A program made the translations under genes and the position numbers. The notes beneath the pieces were generated by a model. That model was given only the letters and a program-made list of their open reading frames with translations. It did no database searches and was not told the origin of the DNA. Positions 15,782 through 26,123 of a DNA stretch of 36,182 nucleotides are shown piece after piece (within the stretch, counting starts at the first letter, position 1; each line of letters begins with the position of its first letter). The stretch is taken from contig JANXTX010000392.1 of the NCBI GenBank assembly GCA_025352165.1, forward strand, positions 1 to 36,182, read 5' to 3'. This DNA comes from Caulobacteraceae bacterium (lineage in GTDB: Bacteria > Pseudomonadota > Alphaproteobacteria > Caulobacterales > Caulobacteraceae).

Positions 15782-15791
15782 CTTTCGGCGG
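15773..15791. other. Hairpin CCGCCGAA-GCT-TTCGGCGG at the end of the tandem repeat, upstream of dnaG
   Basis: Perfect 8-bp stem with a 3-nt loop. Confidence 0.6.
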
Positions 15792-15832
15792 GGCTCCGGG
15801 ACTCGCGTCGGTCGACGCGCTATCATCGGCGC

Positions 15833-17707
15833 GTGCGCTTCGACGACCGATTCCTCGACGAGATCAAATCGCGACTTCGCCTTTCCGACGTGATCGGCAA
15901 GAGCGTGAAGCTGCGCCGGCAGGGACGCGAATACGTCGGGCTTTCACCGTTCACCAAGGAGCGGACGCCGTCATTCTTCGTCAATGACGACAAGGGATTC
16001 TACCACGATTTTTCCAGCGGCAAGCATGGCGACCTGATCAGCTTCCTGCAGGAAACCGAGCGGCTGAGTTTCATGGAGGCGGTCGAACGGCTCGCGGCCG
16101 AGGCCGGCGTGCCCCTGCCGGCCCCCGATCCGCAGGCCGAACTCCGCGAAAAGGAACGCGCGGGGCTCGCCGACTGGCTGGCGACCGCGGGGGCATGGTT
16201 CGAGGCCGAATTGCGCCGGCCGGTCGGAGCCGCGGCGCGTGAATATTTGATCCGGCGCGGTCTGCCGGAAACCGAGTGGGCCAGGTTCAATCTCGGCTAT
16301 GCGCCGGGTGGCCGCACGGCGCTCAAGGACTATCTGATCGCCAAGGGCGCGCATGCGAGCGACCTTGTGGAATCGGGTCTGGTGATCACGCCCGAGGATG
16401 GCGCCGCGAGCTATGACCGGTTCCGTGATCGCATCATCTTCCCGATCGCCGACCCGCGCGGACGGATCGTCTCGTTCGGCGGCCGGGCGATGGATCCTCA
16501 GGCCAGGGCCAAGTACCTCAACGGCCCCGACACCAGCCTCTTCGACAAGGGGCGGGTCCTGTATGGGTTGCCGGAGGCTCGCCGCCTGATGCAGGCGGGA
16601 GATCCGCGGACCGCGCTGGTGGTGGTCGAGGGCTATATGGACGTGATCGCCTGCCAGCGCGCCGGGATCGCGGCAGTCGCCCCGATGGGCACCGCCCTGA
16701 CCGAGGGCCAGATGGAGCTGTTGTGGCGGCTGCATCCTGAACCGACCCTTTGCTTCGACGGCGACGGGGCAGGGCAGCGTGCCGCGTCACGGGTGATCGA
16801 CCGCGCCTTACCGCTTTTGAAAGCCGGCCGCAGTTTCCGCTTCGCCACCCTGACCGGCGGCAAGGACCCCGACGACATCCTGCGCGACGCGGGGCCCGGC
16901 GCGCTGAAGGCGGAACTGGCGACGACCAGACCGTTCGCGGACGTGCTGTTCGCGCGCGAACGGGACGCCGAACCGCTGGATACCCCTGAACGGCGGACAG
17001 CGTTGCGCCAGCGGTTGCGCGCTGCGGCCAAGGCGATCGCGGATCCGGATCTCAGTGCGGCCTATGGCGAAGAGCTCAAGGCGCGTCAGGACGCATTGTT
17101 TGCTCCCGCCCCCCGGCCGGCCTTTGAGCCGCGACAAACAAGGACGGGACGCGGTTGGCGGCCGGGCGTTCCGGTTCCGACCTTGCCGACCCCGGAGGGC
17201 AGGGCGGCGGCCAAGCGGCTGGCGCGCTCCATCGAACCGGTCGCCGCCGTACTCGCCCGCCAGGCGATCGCCGATCCGGAGGTCCTTGACGATCATCTCG
17301 AGACTCTGGAGGCCCGCGGCTTCGGCGATCCCGCGCTGGATGAGCTGGCCAGGGAGATCGTCCGTCTGCGGCTGGACGCCGACCGTCTTGACTCTGAGGC
17401 TCTGCGACGCCATTTGGCCGCTAGAGGATTTAGCGCGCTGCTGATTGACATCGACCGGGCCGCCACGCACGCGGGCGCGCCCTTCCCCGATCAGGGTGTC
17501 ACGCTCGCCGCCGCCAGGTCCCAGTGGTCGCATGCTTTTGAGGTCCTGAACCGCATGGCTGCGCTGGAAGAGGCACTTGCCGCCGCCAAGCAGGACTTGG
17601 CCGGGCCCTCTGGCGCGTCTGTACTTATGACCCTAAAAGCGGAACGCGATACACTGAGGCGGGCGATCAAGACGGGACAAATTTGGACGCCCGACGAGCC
17701 GATTTAG
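15833..17707 (+). CDS. dnaG: DNA primase DnaG
   Basis: MRFDDRFLDEIKSRLRLSDVIGKSVKLRRQGREYVGLSPFTKERTPSFFVNDDKGFYHDFSSGKHGDLISFLQ; TOPRIM VVEGYMDVIA; GTG start. Confidence 0.97.
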   Translation: MRFDDRFLDEIKSRLRLSDVIGKSVKLRRQGREYVGLSPFTKERTPSFFVNDDKGFYHDFSSGKHGDLISFLQETERLSFMEAVERLAAEAGVPLPAPDPQAELREKERAGLADWLATAGAWFEAELRRPVGAAAREYLIRRGLPETEWARFNLGYAPGGRTALKDYLIAKGAHASDLVESGLVITPEDGAASYDRFRDRIIFPIADPRGRIVSFGGRAMDPQARAKYLNGPDTSLFDKGRVLYGLPEARRLMQAGDPRTALVVVEGYMDVIACQRAGIAAVAPMGTALTEGQMELLWRLHPEPTLCFDGDGAGQRAASRVIDRALPLLKAGRSFRFATLTGGKDPDDILRDAGPGALKAELATTRPFADVLFARERDAEPLDTPERRTALRQRLRAAAKAIADPDLSAAYGEELKARQDALFAPAPRPAFEPRQTRTGRGWRPGVPVPTLPTPEGRAAAKRLARSIEPVAAVLARQAIADPEVLDDHLETLEARGFGDPALDELAREIVRLRLDADRLDSEALRRHLAARGFSALLIDIDRAATHAGAPFPDQGVTLAAARSQWSHAFEVLNRMAALEEALAAAKQDLAGPSGASVLMTLKAERDTLRRAIKTGQIWTPDEPI

Positions 17708-17803
17708 GGGCCCAGGCCCTTGGATTTCCGGCGACGTCGCCAATTTCACATTCAGGCGCCGACACCCGCACCGGGACCGTCGGCGCCGCCGCCGGAGATA
17801 TTG

Positions 17804-19771
<1,968 letters not shown>

Positions 19772-19782
19772 GCGCGCCACAT

Positions 19783-19805
19783 GACTGACGCCAGCGGGGT
19801 CAGTC
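19783..19805. terminator. Possible bidirectional hairpin between convergent rpoD and hicA
   Basis: GACTGAC-N9-GTCAGTC inverted repeat; no poly-T tract. Confidence 0.35.
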
Positions 19806-20018
19806 GATCGCGGCCAGGAATCCCTCGGCCGATATGCCTGCTTGTCGGATGACTCCGGCAAGCGTTCCGCGTTTCACCTCTCTGTGCAGAGGGACGACAC
19901 ATCCTTGCGATCCGCGTCGCATCACGACGTGGCTGCCTCTTTGTCTGGCCTGGCGAAACCCCAACCGTTCGAGCGCCTTCACAATTTGGGCGCCCGATAG
20001 AACCGGGTATTCAGGCAT
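19800..20018 (-). CDS. hicA: HicA-family toxin
   Basis: [56 protein letters not shown]. Confidence 0.93.
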   Translation of the reverse strand: MPEYPVLSGAQIVKALERLGFRQARQRGSHVVMRRGSQGCVVPLHREVKRGTLAGVIRQAGISAEGFLAAID

Positions 20019-20217
20019 GTTCGGGCAATGAGATCGTCGTCACAAAGGCGGCGCCGACAACCTTGAGCGGGAACTCTTCGAGATAAATGCCGACGGCCTC
20101 TTTCAGGTTTTCCAGAGCGCTCTCGAGAGTTTCCCCTTCGCTGACAGAGCCGGTTTCCGGATTGTAAGCCGTAAAACCACCTTCCGGGGCGGGAGTCAGG
20201 ACTGCCGTGACATGCAT
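20011..20217 (-). CDS. hicB: HicB-family antitoxin
   Basis: AVLTPAPEGGFTAYNPETGSVSEGETLESALENLKEAVGIYLEE; overlaps hicA; ATG at 20217. Confidence 0.88.
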   Translation of the reverse strand: MHVTAVLTPAPEGGFTAYNPETGSVSEGETLESALENLKEAVGIYLEEFPLKVVGAAFVTTISLPEHA

Positions 20218-20298
20218 TGAACACCTCCGAACGAATACGAATACCACGTCTTGCCTCGCGGAGCATGCGGCGGACCCGCCATAATTTTTTGGGTCGTC

Positions 20299-20326
20299 GG
20301 GAATAAAAATCCTGTGGGAGCGTCTT
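20299..20326 (+). promoter_or_regulatory. Putative ECF-sigma promoter upstream of the metallophosphoesterase operon
   Basis: GGGAATAA followed by a 15-nt spacer and CGTCTT; ATG of the first gene 30 nt downstream. Confidence 0.5.
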
Positions 20327-20355
20327 CAAGCCAGGATCACACTTGAGGACCGACG

Positions 20356-21285
20356 ATGACCTACCAGATTCTGGACCGACTCGATCGACGGGGCTTCCTG
20401 CAATGCATGACCTGGGCCGGCGCGGGCGTTGCCTGGAGCGTCGCGGGTGGGGTACCGGGATCGGTGATGCTCGGCGAGGCCGAGGCGGCGGCGAAGGGGT
20501 TCACCTTTGTGCAGGTCAGCGACAGCCACGTCGGATTCGCCAAGCCGGCCAACCCGGACGCAAGGGCCACGTTTCGCGAGGCGGTGGGCAAGATCAGGGC
20601 GATGCCGGTCCAGCCGGCATTCATCGTCCACACCGGCGATGTCAGCCAGCTTTCCAGAGACAGCGAATTCGACGACGCCGACCAGATCATCAAGGAGGCG
20701 GGCCTGCCGGTGTTCCATATCCCTGGCGAGCACGATGTGCTCGACGAGGGCAATGGCGCGGCGTTCCTGGCTCGCTACGGAAAGGGCGCGACCGACGGCG
20801 GCTGGTACGCCTTCGACCATGGCGGCGTGCACTTCGTGGCGCTGGTCAATGTCATCAACCTCAAGGCCGGCGGGCTTGGCTCACTGGGCGAGGCGCAACT
20901 GGCCTGGCTGGCCAATGATCTTGCCGGTAGGTCGACCAGCACGCCGCTTGTCATTCTGGGGCACATCCCGTTGTGGTCGGTCTATCCGGACTGGGGCTGG
21001 GGCACGGATGATGGCGCGCGGGCCCTGGCGCTGACCCGACGCTTCGGGTCCGTGACCGTGCTCAATGGTCACATCCATCAGGTGCTGCAAAAGGTCGAAG
21101 GCACCGTCACATTTCATACCGCGCGCTCGACGGCTTTTCCTCAGCCGGCGCCGGGATCGGCGCCCTCGCCGGGACCGATGAAGGTTCCGGCCGAGCAGCT
21201 TCGATCAGTGCTCGGAATTCGCGAGGTGACGTTCAGGCGTTCGCGCCAGCCGCTGGCGATCGTCGACACAACCCTGGCCGCGTGA
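20356..21285 (+). CDS. Metallophosphoesterase, Tat-type signal
   Basis: RRGFLQ twin-arginine motif; FVQVSDSHVGF, HTGDVSQLS, HIPGEHD, GHIHQV metallophosphoesterase motifs. Confidence 0.9.
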   Translation: MTYQILDRLDRRGFLQCMTWAGAGVAWSVAGGVPGSVMLGEAEAAAKGFTFVQVSDSHVGFAKPANPDARATFREAVGKIRAMPVQPAFIVHTGDVSQLSRDSEFDDADQIIKEAGLPVFHIPGEHDVLDEGNGAAFLARYGKGATDGGWYAFDHGGVHFVALVNVINLKAGGLGSLGEAQLAWLANDLAGRSTSTPLVILGHIPLWSVYPDWGWGTDDGARALALTRRFGSVTVLNGHIHQVLQKVEGTVTFHTARSTAFPQPAPGSAPSPGPMKVPAEQLRSVLGIREVTFRRSRQPLAIVDTTLAA

Positions 21286-21291
21286 AGCGAC

Positions 21292-21627
21292 ATGAATATT
21301 CGAACCCCTACGTTTTGCGCGGTGATAGCCTTGAGCAACGCGGGCCTCGCCCAAGCCGCTACGACGCCGGAAGCGGCTGCAAATCCGACGATCACGATCA
21401 GCAATTTCACGTTTGGTCGCATGGAGATCACCGTGCCCGTCGGCGCCGCTGTCACGTGGGTCAACGGCGACGATGTCCCGCATACGGTTCGGGCAATCGA
21501 CGGTGCGTTTCATTCGAAGCCGTTGGACAGCGACGAGCGCTTCAGCTTCACCTTCACCCGCGCCGGGGTGTACAGCTACTTCTGTTCCATTCATCCGAAG
21601 ATGACCGCCAAGGTGATTGTCAGGTAA
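21292..21627 (+). CDS. Cupredoxin-like (blue copper) periplasmic protein
   Basis: Signal peptide; ITVPVGAAVTWVNGDDVPHTV...GVYSYFCSIHPKMTAKVIV with Cu-ligand H...C-x2-H-x2-M. Confidence 0.92.
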   Translation: MNIRTPTFCAVIALSNAGLAQAATTPEAAANPTITISNFTFGRMEITVPVGAAVTWVNGDDVPHTVRAIDGAFHSKPLDSDERFSFTFTRAGVYSYFCSIHPKMTAKVIVR

Positions 21628-21629
21628 TC

Positions 21630-22175
21630 GTGCCGCCATCCGAGTCACCCCGTGCGAAGCGGTTTCGCGGACTCATGGCGCCACATCTGGACAGCGCCTA
21701 TGGCCTTGCCCGTTACCTGTGCCGTGACGCCGCCTCCGCCGAGGATATCGCGCAGGACGCCCTTCTCAAGGCGTTTGCCGGCTTCGATGGTTTTCGCGGA
21801 GGGTCGCCGAGGGCATGGCTGCTGGCGATCGTACGCAACGCCTATATCGACTGGGGACGTCGTTCGCGCGCCCGGCGCGAGTCTGGCGCGCCACATTTGG
21901 GAATGTACGATGCGGCGGACGTCGCCGACGCCGATACGCCGACGCCCGAAGCCGCCCTGATCGCCCGTGGTGACGCCATGGCGCTTCGCGGGGCGATCGA
22001 GGCTCTGGACGAACCCTTCCGCGAGACACTGGTGCTGCGCGATATCGAGGGGCTCAACTATCAACAGATCGCCGAGATAACCGGCGCGCCGGTCGGCACC
22101 GTCATGTCGCGATTGTCGAGGGCCCGCCGCGCACTGACGGACCGCCTCTCGCCGGCTGAGGGGATACGCGAATGA
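21630..22175 (+). CDS. ECF-type RNA polymerase sigma factor
   Basis: DSAYGLARYLCRDAASAEDIAQDALLKAFAGFDGFRGGSPRAWLLAIVRNAYID; LRDIEGLNYQQIAEITGAPVGTVMSRLSRARRAL; GTG start at 21630 (alternative ATG at 21675). Confidence 0.93.
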   Translation: MPPSESPRAKRFRGLMAPHLDSAYGLARYLCRDAASAEDIAQDALLKAFAGFDGFRGGSPRAWLLAIVRNAYIDWGRRSRARRESGAPHLGMYDAADVADADTPTPEAALIARGDAMALRGAIEALDEPFRETLVLRDIEGLNYQQIAEITGAPVGTVMSRLSRARRALTDRLSPAEGIRE

Positions 22176-22912
22176 ACGCCTGTTCCGACAAGACCCTGTT
22201 GCTGCACGCTCTGGTCGACAATGAACTCGATGTGGCGAGCGTGGCTTCGCTGCGGGGGCATGTGGCCGGCTGCGCCGGTTGTGCGGCTGAACTGCGTGAG
22301 CTTCAGGCGTTTAAGTCCCTGCTGGCTGATGCACGCGTGCGACACGACCCGCCGCCGGCCTGGCGGGAGTGGGCGCTTTCGCTGGTCGAGCGAAATGAAG
22401 CGCGAGGGCGTCGACGTGGGTTTGCGCCCTGGATCGCGGGTGGATCGGTCGCCGCGGTGGCCGCCAGCATTGCTCTCGCTCTGCTACCGCCGTTGGCGAC
22501 CGCGCCTCTGCCTGACGAATTGGTCGCGGGACAGATCCGTTCGCTGCAGGCGGAGCACCTGCTTGATGTGCCGACCTCGGATCGTCACGTGGTCAAGCCA
22601 TGGTTCAACGGCAAGGTCGACTTCGCACCGCCCGTCGTCGACCTGGCGGTGCGGGGTTTTCCGCTGGCAGGCGGACGGCTCGACTACATCGCCGGTCGAA
22701 CAGTCGCCGCGATCGTCTACCGGCGTCATGCGCACATCATCAATCTGTTCGTCTGGCCCGGTCAGTCGCCAGAGACGCCGGCGACCATCCGGCGGCAGGG
22801 TTACTCGCTGATCCGCTGGGGACGCGGCGGTCTGAGCTACTGGGCCGTATCGGATATCGATCCGAACGATCTGGCCGCCTTCCAGCAGCAGTTCGCCGCT
22901 GCAACGCGCTGA
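22172..22912 (+). CDS. Anti-sigma factor with N-terminal zinc-finger
   Basis: LLHALVDNELDVASVASLRGHVAGCAGCAAELRELQAFKSLL; single TM segment; overlaps the ECF sigma gene by 4 nt. Confidence 0.9.
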   Translation: MNACSDKTLLLHALVDNELDVASVASLRGHVAGCAGCAAELRELQAFKSLLADARVRHDPPPAWREWALSLVERNEARGRRRGFAPWIAGGSVAAVAASIALALLPPLATAPLPDELVAGQIRSLQAEHLLDVPTSDRHVVKPWFNGKVDFAPPVVDLAVRGFPLAGGRLDYIAGRTVAAIVYRRHAHIINLFVWPGQSPETPATIRRQGYSLIRWGRGGLSYWAVSDIDPNDLAAFQQQFAAATR

Positions 22913-22915
22913 GCA

Positions 22916-24172
22916 CTATTTGCCCAGCGCGGCGTAAACCTCTTTCTGCCACATCGGCAGGGCGACCCTGCCGCCCAGCCGCTGACCGGTGGCCAGTTGC
23001 GCGGCGCCTTCCGGGCCGAGCGGCAGCGAATTCTGGATCAGATAGATCATCACCATGTTTTCCACCGGATCGGCCTGCCACCAGGTGCCGAAGGCGCCCG
23101 GCCAGCCGAACGCTCCCATTGAGCCTCCGCCCATCCATGCCTGCCTCACCGGGTCGGTAACGACGGAAACGCCCAGTCCAAACCCCTGTCCAGCCCAGAA
23201 CGGGATGCCCATGAAGCCGAACTGGCGCTGGGCATCGGTGAGGTGGTTGCCGCGCATCAGCGCGACGGTGTCAGGCCTCAACAATCTTACGCCGTCGACT
23301 TCGCCGTTGTTCAGCAGCATGCGCGCGAACCGCAGATAGTCATCGGCCGTTGAGAACAGGCCGCCGCCGCCGCTGCTGATTGTCGGAGGCGCGTCGCTAT
23401 CCGGGAAATCCACCGGCTCAAGCACGTCGTCGGCGGCGTTCAGGCGATAGACGCTGGCCTGTCTGCCACGCTTCGCGATGGGCACGTAGAAATCGGTGTC
23501 CCGCATGCCGAGCGGCTCGAAAATGCGCTCGAAGAGGAAACGCCGGAAATCCATCCCGGCGATGCGTCCGACCAGAATACCGAGCACATCGGTGGCATGG
23601 CTGTAGTGGAAGCGCTCTCCAGGCGGATAGGCCAGGGGGAGGCCGGCGAGCGCCTTCATCCACGCATCTACCGTCCGGGGCTGTGCGTCTCCAGCTCCCA
23701 ACGCCGCCTCATAGGCCCCGGCGATTGGGCCGACCGAAGTGAAAGCGTAGGCGAGCCCGGATCTATGGGTAAGCAGATCCTCGACGGTGATCGGGCGCGG
23801 CGTGGGATAGGTCTCGTCAAGCGGGCCCGATGCGTCGCGAAGCACGCGCATCTCCGAGAACTCAGGCGCCCAACGGGCGATCGGATCATTGAGCGCAAGC
23901 CTTCCCTCCTCCATCAGCATCAACGCGGCGACGGAGGTGATCGGCTTGGTCATCGAGGCGATCCGAAAGATGGTGTCCAGCGCCATTGGCCGCGCCTGTT
24001 CGATGTTCGCGTGGCCACAGGCATGGGTCTGCACGACTTCGCCATCGCGCCAGATCACGGTGACCGCGCCGGACAGATCACCAGACCGGATCACTCGCTC
24101 AAGTATGCTGGTCGCCCCAGCCAGAGCCGATGCGTCAAATTCCCGCCGCCCGCCTGTCGCATCATCGATCAT
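22916..24172 (-). CDS. Serine hydrolase of the beta-lactamase / class C family
   Basis: FRIASMTKPITSVAALMLMEEGRLALNDPIARWAPEF (SxxK); YSHATDVLGILVGRIAG. Confidence 0.92.
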   Translation of the reverse strand: MIDDATGGRREFDASALAGATSILERVIRSGDLSGAVTVIWRDGEVVQTHACGHANIEQARPMALDTIFRIASMTKPITSVAALMLMEEGRLALNDPIARWAPEFSEMRVLRDASGPLDETYPTPRPITVEDLLTHRSGLAYAFTSVGPIAGAYEAALGAGDAQPRTVDAWMKALAGLPLAYPPGERFHYSHATDVLGILVGRIAGMDFRRFLFERIFEPLGMRDTDFYVPIAKRGRQASVYRLNAADDVLEPVDFPDSDAPPTISSGGGGLFSTADDYLRFARMLLNNGEVDGVRLLRPDTVALMRGNHLTDAQRQFGFMGIPFWAGQGFGLGVSVVTDPVRQAWMGGGSMGAFGWPGAFGTWWQADPVENMVMIYLIQNSLPLGPEGAAQLATGQRLGGRVALPMWQKEVYAALGK

Positions 24173-24217
24173 CGCCAGTTATCTTCCTGCGTAGAAATTG
24201 AGAAAATCGTCGAGGCG

Positions 24218-24799
24218 TCAGCGTTCGCCGGGCGCCGGGTAGGTCGCGGTGAAGCCCCCCGCCGCAATCACATGGCCACTCATTGCGGCCGAGAGCGCGG
24301 CCATGTCGGAGCCGGGCGGAACGCCGAGCAAAGTATCCAGAGCAAGAATCCTGAAGCGATAGTGATGGACGCCGCTTGGCGGCCGGGGTCCGAAATAGCC
24401 GATCCCGTCGGCACCGTTGCGGCCCTGTACCGCGCCGGGAGGCTCGGCGAGGCGACCTGCGGTTGGAAGCCCTCCAGGCAGGCTGGTGGCAGCGCCCGGG
24501 ATGTTCCAGATCAGCCAATGAACGAACGGTCGCGGCCCGGGTGCGTCCGGATCATCGAGGATGACCGCGTAACCGCGGGCTCCGGCGACGGCTGTCCAGG
24601 TCAATGCCGGCGAACGATTGGCCCCGTAATTGCTCTGCGCCAGCGGGATTCGGCCCTCCGCCGCGATCACCGGCGATGTCAGGCGAATCGGTCCCGGCGC
24701 CGCCGCCGCGTTTGCCACCACAAGGCTTGCCGAGGCCACCCATGCTATGGCGAGACAAGCCCAGAGGCGCACAAATCGCTCCGTACCCATTGCATTCAA
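24218..24799 (-). CDS. YbhB/YbcL (PEBP) family protein with signal peptide
   Basis: ANRSPALTWTAVAGARGYAVILDDPDAPGPRPFVHWLIWNIPG...GYFGPRPPSGVHHYRFRILALD. Confidence 0.93.
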   Translation of the reverse strand: MNAMGTERFVRLWACLAIAWVASASLVVANAAAAPGPIRLTSPVIAAEGRIPLAQSNYGANRSPALTWTAVAGARGYAVILDDPDAPGPRPFVHWLIWNIPGAATSLPGGLPTAGRLAEPPGAVQGRNGADGIGYFGPRPPSGVHHYRFRILALDTLLGVPPGSDMAALSAAMSGHVIAAGGFTATYPAPGER

Positions 24800-24828
24800 G
24801 CCTCGATCCGGCTCATCTGTGAGCGGCC

Positions 24829-24848
24829 ATATAACAAAATCCTTATAT
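24829..24848. promoter_or_regulatory. Inverted repeat ATATAA-N8-TTATAT upstream of metK
   Basis: Exact 6-bp arms in an AT-rich intergenic segment about 90 bp upstream of metK. Confidence 0.35.
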
Positions 24849-24938
24849 CCCGCCGCAGTCTTTCATGCTACGGGCCGCGCCATTTATTGGCGAGAACACC
24901 GATTGTCGCCACACCCAGCCTGAGGAATCCCGCTCTCA

Positions 24939-26111
24939 ATGAATCCTTCGCGAGCCAGTTACCTGTTCACCAGCGAAAGCGTGTCCGAAGGCCATCCGGA
25001 CAAGGTCGCCGACAGAATCTCGGACACGGTCGTTGACGCCTTCCTCGCCGCCGACCCGCAGGCGCGCGTGGCGTGCGAAACCCTGGTGACCACCAACCGC
25101 ATCATCCTGGCCGGTGAAGTCCGCGGCCCGGCTGGCGTGGTCGAGAGCCTCGAGGAAAAGGTCCGCGCGGCCATCCGGGACATTGGCTACGAGCAGGAGG
25201 GGTTCCATTGGCGGGACGCCGACTACGCCTGCTACCTGCACAGCCAGTCTTCCGACATCGCCATGGGTGTCGATGCGGCCGGCAACAAGGACGAGGGCGC
25301 CGGCGACCAGGGCATCATGTTCGGCTACGCCACCAACGAAACCCCCGAGCTGATGCCGGCGACACTGCAGTATTCTCACAACATCCTTCGCGTGCTGGCC
25401 AAGGCCCGGCACGAGGATGCAAGCCTGGGACTTGAGCCGGACGCCAAGAGCCAGGTCACCCTGGCGTTCGAAAACGGCAAGCCGGTCCGCGCCGCCTCGA
25501 TTGTTCTGTCGACCCAGCACCGTGCCGGCCTGACGCCGGCCGATATTGCCGAAATCGTCCGTCCCTACATCCTCAAGGTCCTGCCGGAGAACTTCGTCGA
25601 TGCCGACACGCAGTGGCACATCAACCCGACCGGCAATTTCGTCATCGGCGGGCCGGACGGCGACACGGGTCTGACCGGCCGCAAGATCATCGTCGACACC
25701 TACGGCGGCGCGGCGCCACACGGCGGCGGCGCCTTTTCGGGCAAGGACCCGACCAAGGTGGACCGGTCGGCGGCCTACGCCTGCCGGTATCTTGCCAAGA
25801 ACGTGGTGGCGGCGGGACTGGCGGCGAAGTGCACGATCCAGATCGGCTACGCGATCGGCGTCTCGCATCCGCTTAGCTTCTATGTGGATCTGCACGACAG
25901 CGGCCAGGTCGATCCCGCGCGTCTGGAAGCCATCCTGCCGCAGATGATCGGCGGTGCGACCCCTCGCGCCATCCGCGAGCACCTCGGCCTCAATCGGCCG
26001 ATCTACGCCCGCACCGCGGCCTACGGCCATTTTGGCCGCGATCCGGATGCGGACGGCGGCTTCTCGTGGGAAAAGACCGATCTGGTCGAGGCCCTGCGCG
26101 GCGCGTTCTGA
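24939..26111 (+). CDS. metK: S-adenosylmethionine synthase
   Basis: [72 protein letters not shown]. Confidence 0.98.
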   Translation: MNPSRASYLFTSESVSEGHPDKVADRISDTVVDAFLAADPQARVACETLVTTNRIILAGEVRGPAGVVESLEEKVRAAIRDIGYEQEGFHWRDADYACYLHSQSSDIAMGVDAAGNKDEGAGDQGIMFGYATNETPELMPATLQYSHNILRVLAKARHEDASLGLEPDAKSQVTLAFENGKPVRAASIVLSTQHRAGLTPADIAEIVRPYILKVLPENFVDADTQWHINPTGNFVIGGPDGDTGLTGRKIIVDTYGGAAPHGGGAFSGKDPTKVDRSAAYACRYLAKNVVAAGLAAKCTIQIGYAIGVSHPLSFYVDLHDSGQVDPARLEAILPQMIGGATPRAIREHLGLNRPIYARTAAYGHFGRDPDADGGFSWEKTDLVEALRGAF

Positions 26112-26123
26112 CGCCGCGCGTTC

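Noticed and set aside
15599-15826. 75-aa minus-strand ORF rich in Gly/Trp (VGGWLAVGWRLVGGWLAV...)
   Set aside because: It is a translation of the 11-bp tandem repeat; no start context or homology.
24800-24938. SAM riboswitch upstream of metK
   Set aside because: I could not recognise SAM-II or SAM/SAH consensus elements in this short leader; a covariance-model scan would be needed.
23597-25036. 479-aa plus-strand ORF
   Set aside because: Antisense to the beta-lactamase-family and PEBP genes and extends into metK out of frame; no domain motifs.
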